From positions 1 to 64,000 of the forward strand of contig CAZHIQ010000003.1 in the NCBI GenBank assembly GCA_964532595.1: DNA of 64,000 nt, written 5' to 3'. Both the position numbers and the translations under genes were made by a program. The notes under the pieces were generated by a model. That model made no database searches, was not told where the DNA came from, and was given only the letters and a program-made list of their open reading frames with translations. Below, piece by piece: positions 36,124-45,339 of this stretch (the first letter of the stretch is position 1; every line of letters begins with the position of its first letter). Source of the stretch: Chryseosolibacter sp964532595. Lineage in GTDB: Bacteria > Bacteroidota > Bacteroidia > Cytophagales > Cyclobacteriaceae.

Positions 36124-37698
36124 ATTCCCGTAATCCAGGAAGATTTTCTTCAGCGCTTTTTCGTCGACTTTGACATTTCGTTCGTAGGCGTCGAGTTCAA
36201 GCAGTACGATGCGAGGATCGCTCAAGACAGCGCGGAGTTTTTCGATATCCTTGTCGAATTCTGCCGACCGGCGTGGGTGCTTAAGCGCATACTTGCGGGC
36301 GAAGTCGTCGCCTGCCGCCTGGACTTTGTTTCGGATGTCGATACTTGTGCGGATTTTGTCCATGATGCCGTCTTTCGAGCGACCAATCACTTCCGTAGCC
36401 TCAAGCGTGTTCAAGGTAAGGACTGTTGTTCCGCCTACACCGGAGACAATTTTTGACTGTTCCGGCGTTTCAATAACGACGGGGGAGAGGCCGGTTACGG
36501 CTCCCAGAGAAGCGTTAATAACGGACCGGTGTTGTTTCCCTTTGCGAGCCTTCTTGTATTGTCTATTCAGGTCCTTTTGATTCTCATCGAGCAGCTTAAT
36601 TAGTTGGCCGGCTTCCATGAGATTACCCCGGTATTTTTGAAAAGCCAGGGCGTCTTTTTTTACAAGGTTCTCAGCGTCCAAAACGCGAATTTTTGCCTTC
36701 CGTTGGGTTCGGTTGTTGGACTTGTCCAGAGCGAAGAATACGATATCGGTGGTTACCGATCCATTGACTTCCTCGACATAGTCATATCCGGGAGACCAGA
36801 TAAATTCGTATTGCTGGGAAGTATTGCTCTTAAGGGCGGTGGCCGGCACGCGGGGATCGCGGGCAACAAAACCTGCGTGACTTACGTCATCATCGCCGTT
36901 CGGGTCCGAGACATAAATCTTAATGTTGAGCGTTTCGTCTTCCTTGATAACGTAGGTTGAGTCGGCAGGAATTGCCGGTACCAGCTGAATTTCCGGGGGC
37001 AGGTCCTGCTGCGTGGGGGCTATCCGAAGTCGGCCGACGGTTTCTGCTTTTTCGGGCTGATCCTCGACAATGAACTCCACGACCAGCGGTTCTTTCCGAA
37101 GGGAGATGAATTGCGTTCTCGAGGGGGTCCATGTGAACTGGCCTTGTGCCGACAGTTTTGCGCCTTCGGGCATGCTACTCAGGACGGACTCGAACACCAG
37201 GGGATCGCCGTCAAGGTCATAAACAAGCTCCGAAGGAATCTGGTAAGTATTGGTAGTCGATTGCCGAACGTAGAGAACGGGAATTTCTTCGACCACGGGA
37301 GGGCGGTTTACGTGCTTAACGAGTAGCGTCACCGTTTCACGTACTTTGCGGGCACGGGAAAGGTTGGGCCAGTTGGCCTCGATAATGATACTGAATTCTT
37401 TCATTCGTTCCACCCGGTCGACGAGGTCGTACGATGGCTGCCAGTAGAAGTTTCCCGCCGAGTCAAATTTAATCCCCAGGTCCTCATCACCTTCGATTGA
37501 AAACACTGCCGGTTCAGGATGGGTGGTTTTTACCTGGAAGGCGAGAATCTGGTTTTCGGGAATGATATTCCATCCCGTTGAGTCGGGAAACAGTAAACGC
37601 GCGTCAAACTGACCCGTGGTGTCGTCTTTGGTCTGGCCAAAAGATGACAGACTGACCGCACACGCGCCGATCAATAATCCACACTTTAGAAGTTTCAT
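36118..37698 (-). CDS. Secreted protein with Ig/cadherin-like domains
   Basis: A 526-residue protein with a signal peptide (MKLLKCGLLIGACAVSLSSF then GQ). At least three beta-sandwich modules follow (about 40-130, 135-225, 230-345) with cadherin/Ig-type turns such as VYDLDGDPLVF and VSDPNGDDD, which may bind calcium. A C-terminal helical region (about 350-526) is lysine-rich and not recognised. The preferred start is ATG 37698; a GTG at 37716 would add six residues. It probably functions at the cell envelope; no partner is evident. It is transcribed in the same direction as rtcB. Confidence 0.7.
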   Translation of the reverse strand: MKLLKCGLLIGACAVSLSSFGQTKDDTTGQFDARLLFPDSTGWNIIPENQILAFQVKTTHPEPAVFSIEGDEDLGIKFDSAGNFYWQPSYDLVDRVERMKEFSIIIEANWPNLSRARKVRETVTLLVKHVNRPPVVEEIPVLYVRQSTTNTYQIPSELVYDLDGDPLVFESVLSSMPEGAKLSAQGQFTWTPSRTQFISLRKEPLVVEFIVEDQPEKAETVGRLRIAPTQQDLPPEIQLVPAIPADSTYVIKEDETLNIKIYVSDPNGDDDVSHAGFVARDPRVPATALKSNTSQQYEFIWSPGYDYVEEVNGSVTTDIVFFALDKSNNRTQRKAKIRVLDAENLVKKDALAFQKYRGNLMEAGQLIKLLDENQKDLNRQYKKARKGKQHRSVINASLGAVTGLSPVVIETPEQSKIVSGVGGTTVLTLNTLEATEVIGRSKDGIMDKIRTSIDIRNKVQAAGDDFARKYALKHPRRSAEFDKDIEKLRAVLSDPRIVLLELDAYERNVKVDEKALKKIFLDYGNE

Positions 37699-37717
37699 CA
37701 GGTATAAGGTAAACACG

Positions 37718-37725
37718 TAAATTTA
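37718..37725. promoter_or_regulatory. Palindromic TAAATTTA between divergent genes
   Basis: In the 50-base divergent gap this octamer reads as a near -7 element (TAnnTTTA) on both strands, suitably placed before both start codons. The last base differs from the TAnnTTTG consensus, so this is tentative. Confidence 0.25.
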
Positions 37726-37748
37726 GCAACTTCACTACATCAAGCGCG

Positions 37749-38093
37749 ATGGCTCGTATAAAAAGGATGCAATCTACCGACAATTTCTTCGCCGACGTCT
37801 TCCAGGTCGCAAAACTCATTCCAAAAGGCCGGGTAACCAGCTATGGAGCCATTGCGCGCTACCTCGGGCTTAAGTCCAGCGCCCGGATGGTGGGATGGGC
37901 GTTACATGGTTGTCCGAAGGATGTTCCGGCTCACCGCGTGGTGAACCGAACGGGCCTTCTTACTGGAAAACACCATTTTAACCCTCCCTCAGAGATGCAG
38001 CGCAGACTGGAAAAGGAGGGCATTCAGGTGGTCGACGACCAGGTTCAGGATTTCGATCGACTCTTCTGGGATCCCTCCGCCGAGCTTTCGTAG
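37749..38093 (+). CDS. Alkyltransferase-like (ATL) DNA-repair protein
   Basis: A 114-residue protein of the O6-alkylguanine-DNA alkyltransferase (MGMT) C-terminal fold: helix-turn-helix with IPKGRVTSYGAIARYLG, arginine finger in SARMVGWALHG, and the active-site loop. The loop reads PAHR (Ala61) where true methyltransferases have PCHR, so it cannot accept an alkyl group. ATL proteins such as E. coli YbaZ (PWHR) bind O6-alkylguanine lesions and direct them to nucleotide excision repair. An ATG at 37767 could also be used. Confidence 0.9.
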   Translation: MARIKRMQSTDNFFADVFQVAKLIPKGRVTSYGAIARYLGLKSSARMVGWALHGCPKDVPAHRVVNRTGLLTGKHHFNPPSEMQRRLEKEGIQVVDDQVQDFDRLFWDPSAELS

Positions 38094-38149
38094 CGCATTT
38101 CCTTTGAGTTTCGCGCGACGTACCTACACGCTAAACACATCAACGCCCG

Positions 38150-39610
38150 TTACAGTTTCTTCACCCGGACGCCGGGCTGATGGATCAAGGCAAGTCCGAC
38201 AAAGGTCAGGATGCCGTTTATGAGCAGAATTTCCAAGCCGAGTTGATATCCGTTAAAGAGCTCAGTTGACCAGGTGCTAAGGACCAAACAAATCAGGGGA
38301 GCTGCTGCGCACACAAAAGGCACGTAGCGGTCTTTGACCTGCAATCGCGTGAAGATTCCAAAGGAAAAGAGTCCCAGGAGCGGTCCGTAGGTAAAAGTGG
38401 CAATACCGAGCACGGCGGAAATCGCGGCCGCGTTCGTCACTTCCCGGAATATCACGATGATGACGAGAAAAAGCACGGAGAAACCGAGGTGCACCAGGAA
38501 TTTCTGGCGGCGACGAACGTTCTCGGGCTTGTTCTTGAAATCGAGAAAGTCGATACAGAAAGAGGTGGTCAATCCCGCAAGAGCGGAATCGGCCGCTGCG
38601 TATGACGAGGCCGTGATACCAAGCAGGAAGAATATTCCTACGATGAGGCTGAATTCATTCAGCGCCAACATAGGAAACAGGTTGTCGGTTTCCGCCGGGA
38701 TTGGAAGTCCTTTTTGTTCGCTGTACAGATACAACAATGCTCCCAGAACAAGGAAAAGGAGGTTTACGGCAACGAGAATCAGACTGAACCAGAACATGTT
38801 CTTCTGCGAGTCGCCGAGTGTCTTAACCGTCAGGTTTTTCTGCATGATCTCCTGATCCATTCCCGTCATGGTAATTGTTATGAGAGCCCCGCCAATAAAG
38901 TGCTTGAAGAAATAGAGCGGTGAGTTGGGATCTTCGAAGTAGAACATTTTGCTATACCGGCTTTCCTGGATAGCGTCAATCATGGCGGGAAACGACATGC
39001 CAAGATCATCCGAGATCTGCCATACGGCAACGACCACTGCAGTGACGAGAAAGAACGTCTGGAAGGTGTCGGTATAGACGATAGTTTTTACACCTCCTTT
39101 GATGGTGTAAACCCAGATAAGCACGAGTGTCGTAGCGACGGTGAGATAAAAAGGAACTCCCCAGGCGTCGAACAGGAAAAGCTGAAGAACTGCTGCTGCG
39201 AGATAAAGGCGAATGGCTGAGCCAAGTGTTCGCGAGATCAGAAAGAAGAATGCGCCCGTTTTGTAAGACCAGAAATCAAAGCGCTGTTCAAAGTAAGTGT
39301 ATATGGAGACGAGGTTGAGTCGGTAATACAGCGGCAGTAGTACGCCGATGATAACCCAGTAACCTAAGAGATAGCCCAGAACTACCTGGAAATACCCGAA
39401 ACCCGTGGCGCCGACGTTGCCAGGCACGCTGATAAACGTTACGCCCGACAGTGACGATCCAATCATGCCGAAGGCGACCAGAAACCACGGCGACTGTCGG
39501 TTGGCGGTGAAGAACGTGTTCGTATCAGCGCCTCGCGATGTAAGCCACGAAATCAGGACAAGGGTGCCGAAGTAGGCAATAAGAATGAAGAGAACGAGTG
39601 ATGGGGTCAT
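38150..39610 (-). CDS. Sodium:solute symporter family (SSS) transporter
   Basis: A 486-residue integral membrane protein with about 13 hydrophobic helices and the SSS family pattern (GMIGSSLSGVTFISVPG in helix 1-2, a loop with MTGMDQEIMQKNL). It couples sodium to uptake of a small organic solute such as a sugar, amino acid or sialic-acid-like compound; the substrate is not apparent. Divergent from clpS. Confidence 0.9.
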   Translation of the reverse strand: MTPSLVLFILIAYFGTLVLISWLTSRGADTNTFFTANRQSPWFLVAFGMIGSSLSGVTFISVPGNVGATGFGYFQVVLGYLLGYWVIIGVLLPLYYRLNLVSIYTYFEQRFDFWSYKTGAFFFLISRTLGSAIRLYLAAAVLQLFLFDAWGVPFYLTVATTLVLIWVYTIKGGVKTIVYTDTFQTFFLVTAVVVAVWQISDDLGMSFPAMIDAIQESRYSKMFYFEDPNSPLYFFKHFIGGALITITMTGMDQEIMQKNLTVKTLGDSQKNMFWFSLILVAVNLLFLVLGALLYLYSEQKGLPIPAETDNLFPMLALNEFSLIVGIFFLLGITASSYAAADSALAGLTTSFCIDFLDFKNKPENVRRRQKFLVHLGFSVLFLVIIVIFREVTNAAAISAVLGIATFTYGPLLGLFSFGIFTRLQVKDRYVPFVCAAAPLICLVLSTWSTELFNGYQLGLEILLINGILTFVGLALIHQPGVRVKKL

Positions 39611-39740
39611 AGTCTGGATAACAACGGGTCACGGTTTTCAGTGAGGAACCGGATGAAGGCGCACGTATTGTGTGCCGCTATCCCTCAAACTCGTAAAGGA
39701 AAGCAGTTTTTCCGAACTTACTAAACATTAAAATGTTTTT

Positions 39741-39748
39741 TACCTTTG
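39741..39748 (+). promoter_or_regulatory. Promoter -7 element TACCTTTG of clpS-recR
   Basis: An exact TAnnTTTG match 31 bases upstream of the clpS ATG. Transcription would start near 39754, which excludes an upstream start at 39733. No convincing -33 TTTG is seen at the usual distance. Confidence 0.6.
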
Positions 39749-39771
39749 CATGGTACAAACAAACATGGCCT

Positions 39772-40053
39772 ATGAAACCATCGCATGAATCGGAGGAAAT
39801 GGTGGACGTACTGGATGCAGTGGAGACCACCGATGTTATGGATCTGGTTGTGTTCAATGATGACGTGAATACATTTGATCATGTCATTGCTACGCTGATA
39901 CGAGTATGTAAGCACACACCTGAACAGGCCGAGCAGTGTACATTGCTGATTCATTACACCGGGAAGTGCGCGGTCAAGACGGGAACGCTGGCTTATCTCC
40001 GTCCTTTGCGTGAAGCGATATGTGAAGCCGGCATTGATGCCCGTATTATCTAA
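39772..40053 (+). CDS. clpS: ClpS, adaptor of the ClpAP protease
   Basis: A 93-residue ClpS. The signature VVFNDDVNTFDHVIATL contains the Asn-Asp pair that binds N-degron termini, followed by the Cys-rich CKHTPEQAEQC helix and the typical LLIHYTGKCAVKTG strand. It delivers N-end-rule substrates to ClpA or ClpC. Start set at ATG 39772 because the promoter element lies just upstream. recR begins 14 bases after its stop. Confidence 0.93.
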   Translation: MKPSHESEEMVDVLDAVETTDVMDLVVFNDDVNTFDHVIATLIRVCKHTPEQAEQCTLLIHYTGKCAVKTGTLAYLRPLREAICEAGIDARII

Positions 40054-40067
40054 TCGCTCATTCGCCT

Positions 40068-40676
40068 GTGGAATTTCCTTCGAAACTGATTGAGGAGGCC
40101 GTTAATCAGGTCTCAAAGCTTCCGGGTATTGGAAAAAAAACTGCGTTACGCCTTGTGCTCCATCTGATTCGGGAGCGCCCTGAGAATACTTTCGCTCTTA
40201 CCGATGCGCTTAACAAGCTGCGGTCGCAGATTCGCTACTGCAAGCTGTGTCACAATATTTCCGATGCTGAGATGTGTTCGATCTGCGCGAGCCATTTACG
40301 GGAGCGTTCGATCGTGTGTGTCGTAGAAGATACCCGCGACGTCATGGCGATTGAGAATACGGGTCAGTATAAGGGCCTCTATCATGTTCTGGGGGGTGTC
40401 ATTTCTCCTATCAACGGTATTGGTCCGTCTGAGCTTAATATCGAGTCGCTGGTGAGCAGGCTGTCGGCAGGTGACGCTGGCATTCGGGAAATCATCCTTG
40501 CGCTAAGCCCTACCATGGAAGGTGATACCACTGCCTTCTATATCAACAAGCGCGTCCAGGAATTCCGTGTTCAGGTGAGTACAATTGCCCGGGGAGTTCC
40601 GGTGGGAGGAGACCTGGAGTTCACCGATGAGGTTACGCTTGGCCGCAGTATTCTGGGGCGGACCCAATTCAGTTGA
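40068..40676 (+). CDS. recR: Recombination protein RecR
   Basis: A 202-residue RecR with a helix-hairpin-helix (KLPGIGKKTALRL), a four-cysteine zinc finger (CKLCHN...CSICA) and a Toprim domain (VVEDTRDVMAIE...). It works with RecF and RecO in loading RecA at single-strand gaps; recO is in the same window (58236-58904). The start codon is GTG at 40068, matching the family N-terminus MEFPSKLIEE. Confidence 0.96.
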   Translation: MEFPSKLIEEAVNQVSKLPGIGKKTALRLVLHLIRERPENTFALTDALNKLRSQIRYCKLCHNISDAEMCSICASHLRERSIVCVVEDTRDVMAIENTGQYKGLYHVLGGVISPINGIGPSELNIESLVSRLSAGDAGIREIILALSPTMEGDTTAFYINKRVQEFRVQVSTIARGVPVGGDLEFTDEVTLGRSILGRTQFS

Positions 40677-40810
40677 GTTACAGCAACCGATTGCTAAAGA
40701 TCATGGCGGTACGTTGATCCGCCGCCTGTGGATATCCCGTCCAAAAATTAGCGTCAATCTTCTAAGTTCCCTTGGAAAGTGTTTTCTTTGCCCCGCTTAA
40801 TCAAAAAGTC

Positions 40811-42007
40811 ATGAATCAACAACTATCCGATCGCATTAACGCTATTGAGGAATCTGCTACACTGGCTATGGCGGCCAAAGCCCGTGAATTCAAGAGCAAG
40901 GGTATTGATGTTATTAGCCTGAGCCTGGGAGAGCCTGATTTCAAGACACCTCAACATATCTGTGAGGCGGCCAAGCAGGCGATCGATGAGGGCAAATACT
41001 TCGCGTACCCTCCGGTGGCGGGCTATCCCGATCTTCGCGAGGCGATCGCTGCGAAATACCAGAAAGAGAATAATGTGCCTTACAAGGCTGAGAATATTGT
41101 TGTGTCAAACGGAGCTAAGCAATCGATCGCCAACGCCATGCTGGCGTTGCTCAATCCGGGTGACGAAGTAATTGTCTTCTCGCCTTATTGGGTTAGCTAC
41201 GATGCCTTGGTCAGACTCACCGAGGCTACTCCGGTGACGGTAAAGGGCGGCATTGAGAACGACTTCAAAGTTACGGCTGAGCAACTTGACAAGGCAGTCA
41301 CCCCTAAAACCAAGGCAGTTATTTTCTCCTCACCGTGTAACCCGACCGGCTCGGTGTTTACGCCTCAGGAACTTGAAGCTATCGCCAAGGTGATTGTGAA
41401 GCATGACTTGATTGCCATTGCCGACGAGATTTATGAGCACATCAATTTCGGCGGTGATCAGGTTAGTATCGCAACTTTCCCCGGCATGTTCGAGCGTACC
41501 ATAACCGTGAACGGGTTTGCGAAAGGCTTTGCGATGACAGGGTGGCGGGTAGGATATATCGCTGCGCCCAAGTGGATCGCTGATGGTTGCAATAAAGTTC
41601 AGGGTCAGATCACTTCGGCCAACTGTTCTATCGCGCAACGGGCGGCGCTCGCCGCGATCGCCGGAGACATTACGCCGACGCGTCAGATGGTTGAAGAGTA
41701 CCGTAAGCGTCGTGATATCGTCTATAATCTTCTTAAGGAAATCCCCGGTGTTAAATCGAACTATCCCCAGGGAGCCTTCTACTTCTTCCCCGATGTAAGC
41801 GCCTTCTTTGGCAAGTCGGACGGTAAACGGACAATTGCCAATGCCGATGACCTTTGTCTCTACCTTCTTGAGGAGGCTCACGTGTCGTTGGTGCCCGGTG
41901 GAGCCTTTGGTGATGAGAACTGCATCCGTCTTTCGTATGCAGCTTCCGAGCAGGAGCTACGGACAGCACTGGCCAGCATGAAAGAAGCGCTGGCGCGTTT
42001 GAGCTAG
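40811..42007 (+). CDS. aspC: PLP-dependent aspartate-type aminotransferase
   Basis: A 398-residue fold-type I aminotransferase of the subgroup Ib (AspC/AatA-like). The PLP lysine is Lys238 in NGFAKGFAMTGWR, with Asn-Pro motif SSPCNPTGS, DEIYE and a C-terminal substrate-binding Arg in NCIRLSYA. It most likely transfers the amino group between aspartate and 2-oxoglutarate; relatives also act on prephenate. Start at ATG 40811; the TTG at 40772 is too far upstream for the family. Confidence 0.9.
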   Translation: MNQQLSDRINAIEESATLAMAAKAREFKSKGIDVISLSLGEPDFKTPQHICEAAKQAIDEGKYFAYPPVAGYPDLREAIAAKYQKENNVPYKAENIVVSNGAKQSIANAMLALLNPGDEVIVFSPYWVSYDALVRLTEATPVTVKGGIENDFKVTAEQLDKAVTPKTKAVIFSSPCNPTGSVFTPQELEAIAKVIVKHDLIAIADEIYEHINFGGDQVSIATFPGMFERTITVNGFAKGFAMTGWRVGYIAAPKWIADGCNKVQGQITSANCSIAQRAALAAIAGDITPTRQMVEEYRKRRDIVYNLLKEIPGVKSNYPQGAFYFFPDVSAFFGKSDGKRTIANADDLCLYLLEEAHVSLVPGGAFGDENCIRLSYAASEQELRTALASMKEALARLS

Positions 42008-42020
42008 AGATTCGTGAATC

Positions 42021-43226
42021 TTAGTGTTCGAACTGTTCGTTGAGGGGGGCGTGCTTCTCGAGGTCTCGCAGCACCTCCTGGTCGAGCGGAGACTCTTTGA
42101 TTACGTTGTAATTATCCCAAAACGCTTTATTGTAGGGCTGGTCCTGGAACTGCAGCCCGTAATTGCGCATTTTCTCAGTCGTGCGTATGCGCTCGCTGGG
42201 ATTGGGATCCACCTTGTTGATGAGTAGCTGCTGGTTCAGTTCAGTGGCGAACTTGAGGTCGTGGGTCCGCAGGTCGTGCCAGTTAATCTTTTTGTGAATG
42301 GCAATGAAGCTGGGATACATCTTTCCCTGGAACTCGCGAAAAGTGATCGATTTCTTAATGCCGGCGAATTTGCTGTAAAGATCTTTACGTTTCTGCAGGT
42401 ACCCTTCCTCGAATCCTTGTTCAAATTCAAAGTGGAGGATCGCGAAGGTCTCGGTGTCGACATAGATCTTCATGAAATAGTCGCCATGGTAGGATATCAC
42501 GTACGTCTCACGGTCGTTGAAATAGGAGTTCGCTTCGCGTTCCATTTGTGAAAAGACCGGTTCTCCGTCGTCGAACAGCCGGTATCTGACATTGTTGTGC
42601 AAAAGCAAATCTTCCAGTAAGTTGGTTTGGTCGAAGTAGTGCGTAAAGCGGCTTTCATAGCCGAGACTTTGCCGGACTTCAATCAATCGAACACTTTCGC
42701 GGAGCTTGTACTTGTTACGGGGCTCTTCGTAACTCTCGTCGTAGATTTTTACAGCGGCTTCAAGTAGCGAGATGTGAGTACCACCGACTTTCTTGATGTC
42801 ACGATAGAATCCGTCGAGCATGAACGGCTTCATCGGGTAGTTGTCTTCGATACGGGCGAGGGCGATGTTTAATATTTCAGGTGCGCGCAGGGTGTCGGTG
42901 ACAACGACTTCCTGAAGCACGATGGGAGACTTCTCCAAGCGGAGAACTTGATGACCCCCCAGTAGCGACCATACCGGCGCTTCGAAGTTCTTATAGCCGA
43001 GCATACTTATGACCACGACGTCGTGACGGAACTCGGCCGGTAGGTGGAAATCGAACTCCCCCCGGATATTGGATATGGTGCCAAGGGCAGCACCCCGAAG
43101 GCCGACTGATGCATAACTCAGCGGCTCGCTAGTCTCCCGGTCAACGACCGTGGCAGAGATGGTAATTGTCTGAGCCCACGAAAGCAGGGGGCCAAACAGC
43201 AGTACGACTAGCAACGGCCTTTTCAT
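42021..43226 (-). CDS. Secreted carboxypeptidase-regulatory-like domain protein
   Basis: A 401-residue protein with a signal peptide (ends SWAQ), a carboxypeptidase-regulatory-like beta-sandwich (about 20-105) and a long beta/alpha region with FYRDIKK and a DFKI-like strand pattern seen in Bacteroidota proteins of this group. An ATG at 43226 is used; the TTG at 43250 is unlikely. Function unknown, probably outer membrane or periplasm. It faces the aminotransferase gene tail to tail, with a weak AGATT/AATCT hairpin between. Confidence 0.7.
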   Translation of the reverse strand: MKRPLLVVLLFGPLLSWAQTITISATVVDRETSEPLSYASVGLRGAALGTISNIRGEFDFHLPAEFRHDVVVISMLGYKNFEAPVWSLLGGHQVLRLEKSPIVLQEVVVTDTLRAPEILNIALARIEDNYPMKPFMLDGFYRDIKKVGGTHISLLEAAVKIYDESYEEPRNKYKLRESVRLIEVRQSLGYESRFTHYFDQTNLLEDLLLHNNVRYRLFDDGEPVFSQMEREANSYFNDRETYVISYHGDYFMKIYVDTETFAILHFEFEQGFEEGYLQKRKDLYSKFAGIKKSITFREFQGKMYPSFIAIHKKINWHDLRTHDLKFATELNQQLLINKVDPNPSERIRTTEKMRNYGLQFQDQPYNKAFWDNYNVIKESPLDQEVLRDLEKHAPLNEQFEH

Positions 43227-43320
43227 AAAACAGAGTTCTAAATTCTTCAATCAGGGCTGGTTTTCAAAGCTGGATGTAGGATTATCTCCACATTTGAATA
43301 TTTGTCGGCTGTGGTATCGC

Positions 43321-43354
43321 TTTGAAGGCATTTGCTTCGGAATCTGTAACTTTG
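43321..43354 (+). promoter_or_regulatory. Promoter of the LytS-type kinase gene
   Basis: TTTG at 43321-43324 and TAACTTTG at 43347-43354, separated by 22 bases. It predicts a transcription start near 43361, only about 10 bases before the TTG start codon. Confidence 0.65.
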
Positions 43355-43370
43355 CAGCAAATTTGCCGGC

Positions 43371-44501
43371 TTGAAGCTACGTTTTGAAAATATTCCGCGA
43401 GTCTGGAAGCGGGCCTATCTGCTGCTTTGCTTTTGGTATGCCGTCAATTATTCGGTAGGGACTTTCATTGCGTGGAAACTCGAGACCCCGTACACGTACA
43501 TCTTCTGGAAGTCGTTTTACCTGTTCGAGGCTCATTGTATTCTGATGATCGCCATCTTCTTCTACTGCAATTGGCTGTTCAGGTACAATGTTTATATCCA
43601 GGTGGCTGGTCACGCACTGGGCGTGATGACCTATTTCTTTATCATCGGCTCCCTGTCGTATTACTGGGAAGACTATGTTGAAGGCTTTGTATACTTTGAA
43701 AACTGGAAGGCTCACCTTATCCAGTTGCTCAAGTGGGAAGGTCTTCACATCCACGATCAGTATATCATTACGGTGGCGGTTTATTACGTAATACGGTACT
43801 TCCAGGGGCTTCAAAAGCAGGAGGAAGAGAAGAGTGAGTTGAGTATCAAGAACCGTGAGATGCAAATATCCCTTTTGAAATCACAGATCAATCCGCACTT
43901 TCTTTTCAATACGCTGAACTCGATTAATACTCTGATTGGCTCAAGCAAGGAACAGGCGCGTCGGGTGATCACCCAGCTTTCGGATATTTTCAGATATGCG
44001 CTCGACTCTCATGGAGACCAGATGGTGCGTTTGATTCAGGAGCTAGACTTTATCGACAACTATATCCGCATACAACAGGTGCGTTTTGGTGATCGGCTCA
44101 AATTTGTGAAACAGGTTGATTTCTCGTGCCTCGGAGTACGCATTCCTCCGATGATTCTACAGCCGCTGGTTGAAAACTCTGTTAAGTACGGAATCGCGCC
44201 TAAGGAAGAGGGGGGGACCATAGTACTCACGGTAAAGCGTTTCAACACCATGATCTTCTTTGAAGTAAAAGACGATGGATTGGGATCGAATGCCAAGAAA
44301 GTGATGGATGGAAGTTCGAGCGGTGTAGGACTGAAGAACACGGACCAGCGCCTTCGGAGTATCTTTGGTCCCGGCGCAGGACTGCGGATCAGGGCCAATG
44401 AATGGGGGTATTCGGTCAGCTTCTTTATCCCCTATGAGGAGGAATCGCCCTCGAGTCCTCCCCAAGAAGTGCCCGAAGGGCTTCGCGCTGAAGCCGGGTG
44501 A
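43371..44501 (+). CDS. LytS/YehU-type sensor histidine kinase
   Basis: A 376-residue kinase with four membrane helices in the first 145 residues, a coiled coil (about 145-168) and a His_kinase domain whose phosphorylated His176 sits in INPHFLFNTL, followed by a HATPase domain (LQPLVENSVKYG, GSSSGVGLKNTDQRL). The start is TTG 43371: an in-frame stop lies at 43347 and no other start precedes the first membrane helix. The partner response regulator follows 85 bases downstream. Signal unknown. Confidence 0.93.
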   Translation: MKLRFENIPRVWKRAYLLLCFWYAVNYSVGTFIAWKLETPYTYIFWKSFYLFEAHCILMIAIFFYCNWLFRYNVYIQVAGHALGVMTYFFIIGSLSYYWEDYVEGFVYFENWKAHLIQLLKWEGLHIHDQYIITVAVYYVIRYFQGLQKQEEEKSELSIKNREMQISLLKSQINPHFLFNTLNSINTLIGSSKEQARRVITQLSDIFRYALDSHGDQMVRLIQELDFIDNYIRIQQVRFGDRLKFVKQVDFSCLGVRIPPMILQPLVENSVKYGIAPKEEGGTIVLTVKRFNTMIFFEVKDDGLGSNAKKVMDGSSSGVGLKNTDQRLRSIFGPGAGLRIRANEWGYSVSFFIPYEEESPSSPPQEVPEGLRAEAG

Positions 44502-44586
44502 CGGGAATGAGACATAGTCTGTGTGTGCGATTTTTTTGTAAACCCTCTATATTGCATTAATAATAATCGAAAATAAACCATACCCG

Positions 44587-45330
44587 ATGAATATAACCTG
44601 TGTTATAGTTGACGACGAAAAGCTCGCGCGTGACTTGTTAATCGAGTACGTAGGGCAGATGCCAGACATCCAGATCGTCGGCGAAGCCTCAAAAGGAAAG
44701 GACGCGGTTGAAGTTATAGATAAGTTGAAGCCCGACCTGGTGTTCCTGGACGTCCAGATGCCGGGGATGACGGGATTTGATGTGCTCGATGAGATTACTC
44801 ACGATCCTTTTGTAATCTTCTGTACCGCGTATGATCAGTATGCGATCAAGGCCTTTGAAAAGAATGCGGTCGACTATTTGTTGAAGCCGCTTGATCAGGA
44901 ACGCTTCCGCTCAGCGGTCGAACGCGCGATCAATCGAATGAAGCTTGAACAAAATAATGTCGGCGAATTGCTGCGGAGTATCAAGACCGAGAACAAGACT
45001 TCGTATGATAATCACATCTTCGTGCAGAAGTCGGAGAAACTCCTGAATCTCCCTGTGGAGGAGATCGTTTATCTGGAGGCTTCAGGTGATTACACGATCC
45101 TGACCACTAAGAACGATCAGTTTGTGAGTTCGTCCGGTATCGGAAAGCTCGAAGAAATTCTCAACCCGGAGATGTTCATCAGGGTTCATCGTAGCACGAT
45201 CATTAACATCAACTCGCTTAAGGAGATTGAGAAGCATTTCAATGGCGGCATGGTTGTCAAGATGCAAAACGGAAAGAGTTTTCCGGTTAGCCGCACGTAT
45301 GCGAAACTGATTCGCAAGAAAGTTGTATAA
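44587..45330 (+). CDS. LytTR-family response regulator
   Basis: A 247-residue regulator: receiver domain (about 1-120) with acidic pocket DDE and phospho-acceptor Asp55 in FLDVQMPG, then a LytTR DNA-binding domain (about 145-245) with VEEIVYLEASGDYT and FIRVHRSTIININ. Pairs with the LytS-type kinase just upstream. Target genes cannot be named from the window. Confidence 0.95.
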   Translation: MNITCVIVDDEKLARDLLIEYVGQMPDIQIVGEASKGKDAVEVIDKLKPDLVFLDVQMPGMTGFDVLDEITHDPFVIFCTAYDQYAIKAFEKNAVDYLLKPLDQERFRSAVERAINRMKLEQNNVGELLRSIKTENKTSYDNHIFVQKSEKLLNLPVEEIVYLEASGDYTILTTKNDQFVSSSGIGKLEEILNPEMFIRVHRSTIININSLKEIEKHFNGGMVVKMQNGKSFPVSRTYAKLIRKKVV

Positions 45331-45339
45331 CGAGATTCG

